A DNA stretch of 64,000 nt from positions 8,981,258-9,045,257 of the forward strand of contig NC_133954.1 of the NCBI RefSeq assembly GCF_031877795.1, written 5' to 3'. This document shows, piece after piece, positions 56,235-64,000 of this stretch. The notes under the pieces are model-generated. The model saw only the letters and a list, made by a program, of their open reading frames with translations, searched no databases and was not told the origin of the DNA. This DNA comes from Strix aluco. Taxonomy: Eukaryota > Chordata > Aves > Strigiformes > Strigidae. Numbering within the stretch: position 1 is the stretch's first letter; every line of letters begins with the position of its first letter. Both the position numbers and the translations under genes were made by a program.

Positions 56235-59200
56235 TTAATTGCCAATCAGAGCAACATCCATGAGATCATCATCTTCTTCCCCGATCAGAAACTCCGGGCT
56301 GGCCCGGGACGGCCGCTCAGCCGAAAGGATGGCGCTGCTGGCCATGGACAGAGACTGGTCGGCTGAAATTGGGGACTTGGACCAGCTCTCTGGCTTCATG
56401 CTGTGAGATTTCTTCTTGTCTCGGTCTTTATCCCGATCCCGATCTCTGTCCCGGTCTTTGTCTTTCACTTTTTTCTTCTCTTTTTTGTGCTTCTTGTGTT
56501 TTTCTGAGCTATATTCAGGCAAGGGCCTAATGCCATCGTCAGAGCTGGGGCTGTTCTGGTAGGATTTCTCTGCTATGGAAGAGCCCGACTCACTCTCGCT
56601 GTCGATGTTTTGGGGAGTGTATGCTGGTGACTTGCTGTGGCTGGGAGAGCAGCGTTCGTGTTTTGGAGTGGACCCACTGATTAGAGGGGACCCATAGCTT
56701 TTGGAAGAAGCCATCTGAGGCCTCAGGCTATCCCCACCTCCTTCCCCAGGTTTCTGCAAAGTTACTTTGGCTTTAATGCTAGGGGAACCACCATCATGTT
56801 TGCTGATGATAATTTTGGCCACTCCAGTGCTTCCAACATTTTTGGAATCTGAAGTCTTCTTGGAAGAGTCAACGGATCCTCCAGAAACAGAGACTTTAGA
56901 TTTCTCTTTGTCACTCTTCTCACGTTTGCCCTGGAACTCGCCTCCGGACATATTGTGCTTGGAGGACATCGTATGGCTTGAGGAATTGGAACTTGGCCCC
57001 ATCTGTCCATCCATTGGGTCGTCTCCACCAGGCCCGCTAGTGACAACCCCGTGTTTGAGTTTGTCTATGACTGCAGTCAGAGATGGCTTCTTGTTTCTGC
57101 TCGGAGACTTGCCTTTGGAACTTCCATGCTGGTTTTGAGATGAAGACATGGAAGACCCGCTAGATGAAAAGGAAGAGGAAGATGCCGTTGAAGAATTTGA
57201 TGACGGAGGCGGTTTCTGTGACATAGACCCAGAGGATCCCATTCCTGAAGACGATTTCATACTTGAGCTTGATCCGGTCCCAGACATATGGGAGCCTCCG
57301 GACCCTGAACTGATCGGTGACTTTGCTTTAGATGACGGCGGAGTACCTGGGACAGGTTTCATGGGAGAAGCAAGCTTGTCAGAACCTCCCGAGGGTCTCG
57401 AATGAGACGGAGAGATGTTTGGTTTACTCATGGAAGGGTTCATAAGCGACGATGGCTTTCCTTGAGGTTTCATCTTGGTACTTCCAGAACCGCTGCTGAG
57501 GCCGTGTTTGGTGATGGGGGAGGATCCGGGTTTTCCCACCGACTGAGCCGAGCTCTTGGACTGACCCGAACTCGAGCCGCCTTGGCTTGAGTAGAGGCTG
57601 CTGCTCATCTTTGAGCCAGAAGACCCTTCTGACTTGCTGCTTTTAATTTTGCCTGAGGTTGAAGAGGAGGAAGAAGAGGAGGAGGAGGAAGAATGGCTAT
57701 GATGGCTTTTGCTGCTGGAGGAGGTGACAGAGCCACTACTTGTGTACTGGCCATGCGAAGACGGTTTGCCAACAGTCACTGTTCCTTTGGGGATCTGAAT
57801 GGTTATTTTTGGAATAGGAGGAGTAGCTACACCGGGAGGAGTCTGAGATCTGCCTGAACTCCCAGGAGATTTGGACCCACCTGTGCTTGCTGGTGGCGTG
57901 AAGGGCCTGTTTGATGAACTGTGCGACGGTGACTTCCCGTCTGTCTCCTGCTTCTTCCGCTTTGGAAGTTTCTCTTTACTTTTGCCATCGCTGGACGGCG
58001 TCCGGCTGCGCTTCCCTGGCTTCCCATCCATCCCGGGACCTGCCATGTTACTTCCAGAACCGTTGCCTTCCTTTACCCGTTTCTGAGACTTTTCTTTTCC
58101 TAAATCCCCTGTATTCAGTAAAGGGCTCTGACCTCCACTGTGATGCTCCATGATGTCAGAGGACCCCAGTGCTTTGCTTGCAGCTGCAATAATACTAAAG
58201 TCTACTGTATCGGACTGATTGCTCCCCTTAAATTTATTTTCCCCCCCATCAGCCCCCAAGACTTGCACCCCCAAAGGAGGTAGAGCCTGGGATGTGTAGC
58301 CCTTGAAATCATCAGTGTCTCCACTCTGACTACTCTCATCAAAGTATTCCTCCCCAAAGCCACTCTGGCTCTGACTGTTCAGCAAGTCAGGGTTGAAATC
58401 TACTCCATCTGGAAAAAAATGGTTTGAAGAATCACTGTTGGGGCTCACAGCAGCATCTGCTATCAGGTCTGCTGGATCCGTGTACGGGTTCTCACTATTG
58501 TTCGTCTGGAAAACATCGGGGTCAAAGAGGGCACTTTGTGAATGTCCTGAACTAGAAGAGTCTCTGACAGGAGTTCCGATGGGTGGACAGTCCTCGTTAG
58601 TGGTGGGGAGCTTGGAAGCCTCCTCTGCTATATCTGAAAGGATATCGGTGACATCGGCTCCGATGCTGTCCGAACTAGACAGTCGAACCATTCTCTGAAT
58701 ACTGGGCTGTGAGTGAGGTATAGGCTGGGGGTAGGTGGTAGGAGGAGTGCTGCACTGACTGGGTGCTGGAGTAATGTGGGGGGTGTCCAGGGTATCTGCA
58801 GTCATGTTGACATCAAAAATGGGATTCTGGGAGTCAACATCCATTGAAAAGAGCTCCCTCTGGAAATCGTCCTCAGTCTGATGCTTGGGCTTGTCGGCCG
58901 GCATGCGGGATTTTTTTTTCTTTTGTTTATTCCCCCCAGGGCCCATTTCCATTCTGGGGGAGCCAGAGGAAGAGTTCTGCCTTTCGAGAGGGCTGCTCCC
59001 GTACAGAGTGGAGAAATCCTGAGGGGCATTCTCTTTAAGAAGGTTCATGAGCATGGGGTGGTTCTTGGTGTTGCTTGCTGGTGAGGATACTGGTGGTGGG
59101 GTGTGGTGGGGAGGGGTTGGACTTGAGCCAATGGTAGAGCCCACATTCCCTGTGATCTGCAACAAACTAGTGAGAATAGGGTTCTGAGACACTTTGCTGA

Positions 59201-59484
59201 AGTCCTCCCCATGGCCCACCGAGTCATGCCTCTCTTTCATGCTTATGCTCATGTTAAACAAAGTAGTGATGGGCCCCCCAGGAAAAGTGTTGGTCGGGGT
59301 AGTGGTACCACTCATTGGGTTGCTGCCTGTGGTCATGCCATACCCTGGGCTGCTGGCTGGGGGAAGGTTTTTCTTCACCATATCTTCTACTGTCTCTGCA
59401 ATGAGGGACAAGGCCGGCGTGTCTGCTTGAATTGTTTCTGCTTTTCTGCGAATTGCTCTCATGGTGACAGGAATGGACATACAC
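56235..59484 (-). CDS. MED1: MED1 last exon (NR boxes, disordered tail)
   Basis: Begins after CTTGCAG with CMSIPVTMRAIRRKAETIQ and ends DDDLMDVALIGN, TAA at 56235-56237. Both LxxLL motifs are intact. A serine run sits near 57660-57730 and an RDRDRDKDRDKKK stretch near 56415-56460. Confidence 0.98.
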
Positions 59485-62400
59485 CTGCAAGACACCAGAC
59501 AAAGGGGCTAGCGTGCATTTTGCTGCCCTGTGGCAACGCTCGCCGAAGACGTTTTAACAGCTTCATCAGACATAAGGCAAGCAGTAAGGCTCTTGGGCAC
59601 AGGAGAGCAACAGGTCCGGGCACTGGAAATGCCCTCCTGTTCTGCCTGTATTTACACTTATCCCATCACGAGACAACTGTGCCTTTAGGCATTGCCCTGC
59701 AATCACAAAGGGAGAATTAATCAATCAATTAACTCTAATAGCTGACAGATCACGATCTTGTAGTTAAAGCACAGGACAACAATCTGGGTTGTTACTCTGA
59801 TTCTGCCAGAAAACACCTTTGCCTGAGCTTGGCAAACCCGATTTCCTGCAACGCTGTAAAAATCAATGATAGTGCCACGTTCTACTCAAGGGCAAGCCGA
59901 TAATGTTCTGAAAGAAAAAATAGCTATTCTCACTCAAAACCGTCTGTGCTGTGCCCTGTTAACACTGTGCTGTGTTCTGAATGGTGGCTGGGGCGGAGAA
60001 ACCTTGGTAAAAGGCCTGTGCAAATGACAAACTGCAGGGGAGCTCTTCCACATTTCACAAGACTTAGAAAGCAAGTGCTTACAGAAGGCAGGACCAGGGT
60101 GGCACCTCGGACACGTGCTCAAAAATAAGTGGCTGTGGTTGAACGTCTGGAATGGAATTTCCAGTGGGGCTCCAAACTTTCCTCTCTTCCAAATAACCAC
60201 TGCCAAAACTCACCCACAGACAGAACGGCTCCAAAACCGCCGGGATAAATAGGAGATAGACACTGAGTTCACCTGTATGATCTGGAGTGAGGGCGGCACA
60301 AAAAAATCCAGCTTACCTCTGAACAACTTTGGCAATGAAATCATCTGTACAGATAAGAGCATCAGACAGCCCTTTGTACAGCTTACAGTTCACGTGAGTC
60401 GAGTCTTGCACATCCATCACCACTAAAAGAGAGAAGGTGTTTGGAAGAGATCAAACTCCTGGTACCAGTGGAAGAACACCCTGCCTTCCTTCCCATAAAC
60501 ACGCTCACGCTTTTACCGAGTCCACTTACCACACACCAGGGAGTCATTCACAGGATGCTGAAAGGATACACTAAAACAGGAGTCAGAGAGAGGACAAACT
60601 TCAAACTGCAGGATCCCAGGAGAATCTGAAAGACATGGGAACTGTTAAATTAGGGAACACGGGGGATGAACCAGAGGCACCAGCTCAACACCCTCATATA
60701 GAAGGAAATAAAAAAAAAAAAGGGGGGGGGAAAAAATGGAAAGCAGCATAGGCCTCATTTCTTATTGCTACACCTGGGAAAATTACCCAGGGTTTCTTAT
60801 TCTCCACATGTGATGCAGTACCCACCTTCTTTTAAAACTGTTCGCTTGACACAGCTGCCGATCAGTGTGTTGTAAGCCACCTGATGTCTGATCAAACTGA
60901 GGATGAGCGGAACCCGTCCAGGGTGCTGGAAGGCGATTTTACTAATCAGAGTTCCTTGAAGACTTCGTCCATCTGGGAGAGGAGCATCTTTGTTCAGAAA
61001 GTAACAGTGCTGCTGTCCTGGAAGAGCCTGACAAACAATTTCTGCTTTACTCCAATTCCTGCTGGGTACAAGGCAACAACAGACATCTAGGAAGGAAAGA
61101 GCAGGCCCCAGATCCAAGTGATGCCAAGCCACCTTTCCGGCTGAAAACAGCAAACAACAAAGACGCTTTCCTTCCAATCTGAACAAGCAAAACACTCCTC
61201 AGAAGTAGTACTGCCAAACAGTATTCACTGTCCCCACTAAACCAGTTTCATATGGTGTGGCACCCCTTCTGAGGGGAAGAGAAATCCTCTGAAGGCAGCA
61301 GGAGACCTGTTACTGACAAATTTAAGAACCAGGATTTCTCCCAAAGCGATGTGATTCAGCCACACCCTACAGCTCGAACAAGAGGAAGGGACAGAACTCA
61401 GGAAGGTGCAGTCCGATACCTCTGCTGTCACTCCTGCAGCTGCACTTCAACACCAATGGATTTTTCATTACCTAACTTTCCTAATTACTGTGGTCATGTC
61501 TGCACCTGAACTCTAATCCTTGGGTAGCACAGCTTTTGTCTATGAATAAATGCTGTACCGTTTTCCTTTATCCTACTCAAAAGATACCCAAAACAGACAA
61601 AAAACCCCAACTGCTCATCTACAAGCGTAACGCCCTGGTTGTAACCACGTACTTACTGCATAGAAGCGCATATTGTGGTTTAAAGGTAGAGGATCAGCCT
61701 CCTTGGATAACTCAAACTGTGTGATCAACTCATACAAGGGCACAAACGTTGGTGGCGTGTCGAACAATGGAATACCTGAGGGAAGAGGAGGGCACAGAAC
61801 GATGGCACCGGGGAGCCGGAAAGAGATGGTGGGGCAGAGAAGGCGTAGTAAGAGCTTTACTGAAAATAGCACAAAACCTTGAGCAACTTTTCTGGCACAC
61901 TTTAAAAATTAGCAGCAGTTTCTTAACAAAAATCTAGGGAGTATCTGACCGATCTGCAACCCACCTGTGCAGCCCTGAAGTTTCTGGATGAAAGCTCGAG
62001 ATACTGGAATGGGACGAGGGAATTTCAGGAAGAAACAAGCTGGTAAGTCCACACTGTTGGCACTGGTGATTGATGAGAAAGACGGAGTTCTGCAATATTG
62101 GGGTAACACAGGATCTTATTAGATGCAGGGCATCACTCTGTACAACTTCATGGTTGCTCAAACACAAGCAGATTGTTACACCTTGTTAAAGACACTCCTC
62201 AAAAGCACGTCACATGCCTGAAACACTATTTCTTGGCTTAAAGACAGCACATAAATGCTTTATATAATGCCATGACATTACACAGTCACGTCCCCACTCT
62301 GGCTTCGAGAGGGGACTCAACCTGCATCTAGAGAAGGCCCGGCCGGCGCGTCCCTCGCTCACCCTTTGCTGTCCACCGGGTGCGAGCCCATGATCAGAGG

Positions 62401-63735
62401 CGCGATTGGAAGTTTGTACATAGCCATGGTCCCCTCCACTGTGACTGACACATTCATACCCAAAGAGCGAGGAACTGCAAGAGGAGGCAAGAAAAGAAAA
62501 CAAATAGGCCGATGGGAAAAAAAACAATGCGAGCTTTAGGAATTAAATATCGCTGCGGTGGAAATATCTCACTTTCTCCACAAGGCAGTTTTCAGCGTCC
62601 ACCTTCACCACTAAATGGACTACGGCCAAACTAGTTACGCTACCCAATGCTCTACGTTTCTCTGGCAAGGTAGACCAATTGCATAATTCTGAAAATATAT
62701 TCCAAATACATTTGTAAGTTTGTAATATGCTCTTTACGAAGCAAAACAAATAATGATTTTGGACAATTTCACCCTCTTCTTTCCTGAGACCAGTCTCAGT
62801 TTTAATTAGTGCTTGGTTTTGTCGTTTTAGCGAGAGACAGCATCTGTGTACATGCAGAAGAAATAATCTTCCAGTAAGATGTCAGAGACACAAATATTCC
62901 CCCAATAAGATAAATCCCATTTTAACAATGAAATTCACCCTACGGAAAAAGGCTCTGTCTGGAGACTGTCACCCCACCGCCTGCGGGAGCCGCCCAGTTC
63001 AAACCCCAGCACAGCCCCAGGGTTCGAGATGGGCGACCGAGCCAGCACTTACACCTGGGCTCATTGAACCCGCGTCCTCTCTAAGTCAACCTACGATTTT
63101 CCTGTATTACAGGGTGACAGCAGAGAGGAGCTACACTTGGAATTCTGCTTTCTTCTCTCCTTCAAGCAGTAGTAGCCCACACCAGCTTCTCAAGCTGACC
63201 TACCATTGTTCTCGTGCAAAATAACAGAGGCTCCGGTGCCATCTTCAAATAAATCATAGGGCGAGACATAATACTTGAGATTCATCAGGAGACCTGCAGG
63301 AGAGAAGCTTCTGAACAGGCGTCCCGACCACACAAGTTAACCCGATTATTATTAACCCCTGTCACCACGTCACATTTGCACTGGAACACAGCACGTGCTG
63401 TGCAGAGCTGCTAGTGCACCTTGAGAGAACTGTTGCTCTGCTGTGAGACACAGACACGGCCACCTGTCGTAGAACTACCGTGTGTGGCTTTGTGACGAAA
63501 AGGTGCCTTTCTGGATCACGTGGGACTTACAAATACTCAACCACCTTGTCCCTCTTTTACTCCCCCTCCGTTACTGCCATCAGTTAACATGAAACTAACA
63601 TCCGTAACGGCGACCCTGAACAATGTAATTTTTATTCTTTTCAAGTATTAATCAAAGATACCTCCACTCCGGGGGGTGAGATAGCCAACACTGCCATGAA
63701 GAATCTTGTCGAGGGGATTTGCATTGGTGGCTTGC
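56235..63735 (-). CDS. MED1: MED1, Mediator complex subunit 1 (C-terminal ~1390 residues)
   Basis: MED1 is the Mediator subunit that contacts nuclear receptors and other activators and links them to RNA polymerase II. Nine exons on minus, phases all consistent, cover about residue 192 to the stop (human total 1581 from memory); earlier exons lie right of the window. The structured Med1 domain reads LDKILHGSVGYLTPRSG, MNLKYYVSP, PSFSSITSANSVDLPACFFL, LPGQQHCYFLNKDAPLPDG. The huge last exon (3250 nt) is the disordered region. It holds both nuclear-receptor boxes, LTSLL (59160-59174) and LMNLL (59037-59051), long Ser/Gly/Pro tracts, KITIQIPKGT, the lysine-rich KKHKKEKKKVKDKDRDRDR stretch and the acidic end GEEDDDLMDVALIGN. 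The low-complexity tail is known to drive transcriptional condensates. Open throughout; appears functional. Confidence 0.97.
60317..60422 (-). CDS. MED1: MED1 exon (VMDVQDSTHV...)
   Basis: 106 nt: VMDVQDSTHVNCKLYKGLSD through FIAKVVQ, arginine split with the last exon. Confidence 0.96.
60530..60625 (-). CDS. MED1: MED1 exon (SPGILQFEVCPL...)
   Basis: 96 nt: SPGILQFEVCPLSDSCFSV then SFQHPVNDSLVC. The human counterpart reads LSESRFSV. Confidence 0.95.
60826..61027 (-). CDS. MED1: MED1 exon (ALPGQQHCYFLNKDAPL...)
   Basis: 202 nt, ALPGQQHCYFLNKDAPLPDG through GSCVKRTVLKE; near-identical to remembered human sequence. Confidence 0.97.
61657..61775 (-). CDS. MED1: MED1 exon (IPLFDTPPTFVPLYE...)
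   Basis: 119 nt, IPLFDTPPTFVPLYELITQF through NHNMRFYA. Confidence 0.97.
61965..62089 (-). CDS. MED1: MED1 exon (TPSFSSITSANSVDL...)
   Basis: 125 nt, TPSFSSITSANSVDLPACFF through QKLQGCTG. The first base completes a Gly codon split with the upstream exon; human has Trp there. Confidence 0.96.
62363..62474 (-). CDS. MED1: MED1 exon (PRSLGMNVSVTVEG...)
   Basis: 112 nt, PRSLGMNVSVTVEGTMAMYK through IMGSHPVDSK. Confidence 0.96.
63204..63293 (-). CDS. MED1: MED1 exon (LLMNLKYYVSPYDL...)
   Basis: 90 nt, LLMNLKYYVSPYDLFEDGTG through VILHENN. Confidence 0.96.
63662..63735 (-). CDS. MED1: MED1 exon (QATNANPLDKILHG...)
   Basis: 74 nt, QATNANPLDKILHGSVGYLT then PRSG. The most upstream MED1 exon in the window; its first base finishes the Trp of the conserved YW. 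Confidence 0.95.
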
Positions 63736-64000
63736 CTGCAAGAGAGGCAATCACAGCTCTGTAACAAGCCGGAGTCACACCTGAAGCCAAAATTCATGTG
63801 CTGATGGCAGTCTAAGATTTTGGCTCAATATACACACTTCTCGGTCACACAGAGGTAGCGATCTTAAACTTCACACTGTTATAGGCAAAACAAAAGCTAC
63901 TTTACTCTCTACAGCACGGAGGGTTTATCCACTGAATCTACTGCAGTGAAAAATGGTCAAATGTTTCTCAATTTCTTACTGTACCAATTTCTTTCTATCC

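Larger units (their letters stand above)
59485..64000 (-). other. MED1: MED1 introns and right edge
   Basis: Introns 59485-60316, 60423-60529, 60626-60825, 61028-61656, 61776-61964, 62090-62362, 62475-63203, 63294-63661 and the intron from 63736 past the edge. No repeat family, RNA gene or other exon recognised. Confidence 0.8.

Noticed and set aside
63015-63040. GGTTCGAGAT as a tRNA B box
   Set aside because: No matching A box, acceptor stem or cloverleaf could be formed around it.

Overview
The window looks like bird nuclear DNA from a very GC-rich (microchromosome-like) region. Three things point that way: a 5'-truncated CR1 LINE in the form typical of birds, very long G/C homopolymers at compact genes, and a gene order matching human 17q12 (STAC2 - FBXL20 - MED1). 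From memory, that block lies in the HOXB-bearing chicken chromosome 27 region. All gene calls come from reading exons, splice sites and codon phase directly; no database search was run.

Layout: (1) 103-1280, minus: the 5' half of STAC2 (four coding exons with the C1 zinc finger; the SH3 part lies off the left edge). (2) 1281-2198: a head-to-head promoter interval of about 0.9 kb with an octamer, CCAAT and GC box on the STAC2 side, a TATA box on the other side, and a long near-perfect palindrome in the middle. (3) 2199-5586, plus: a complete, compact 15-exon gene for a 473-residue CP2/LSF/Grainyhead-superfamily transcription factor closest to TFCP2L1. As far as I know mammals have no gene at this position. 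(4) about 6640-52346, minus: complete FBXL20, whose 15 coding exons sum to exactly 436 residues, with a long 3' UTR and a 16-kb first intron. One intron holds a 49-copy, 13-bp tandem array; the introns also hold CR1 fragments, an orphan CpG island and a pair of unclassified dispersed repeats. (5) about 53185-63735, minus: MED1 from codon ~192 to its stop, with a 3-kb 3' UTR ending only about 0.8 kb from the FBXL20 start codon.

How they relate: STAC2 modulates voltage-gated calcium channels, FBXL20 is an SCF ubiquitin-ligase receptor, and MED1 is the nuclear-receptor-binding Mediator subunit. They are neighbours by ancient linkage, not as a pathway. The most notable item is the CP2-like gene. 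Its neighbours STAC2 and FBXL20 are paralogues of STAC and FBXL2, which flank the CP2 gene UBP1 in the human 3p22 region. This suggests a fourth whole-genome-duplication copy of the CP2 subfamily. It also carries leucine at the position equivalent to LSF Gln234, which is one half of the laboratory dominant-negative LSF mutant (Q234L/K236E).
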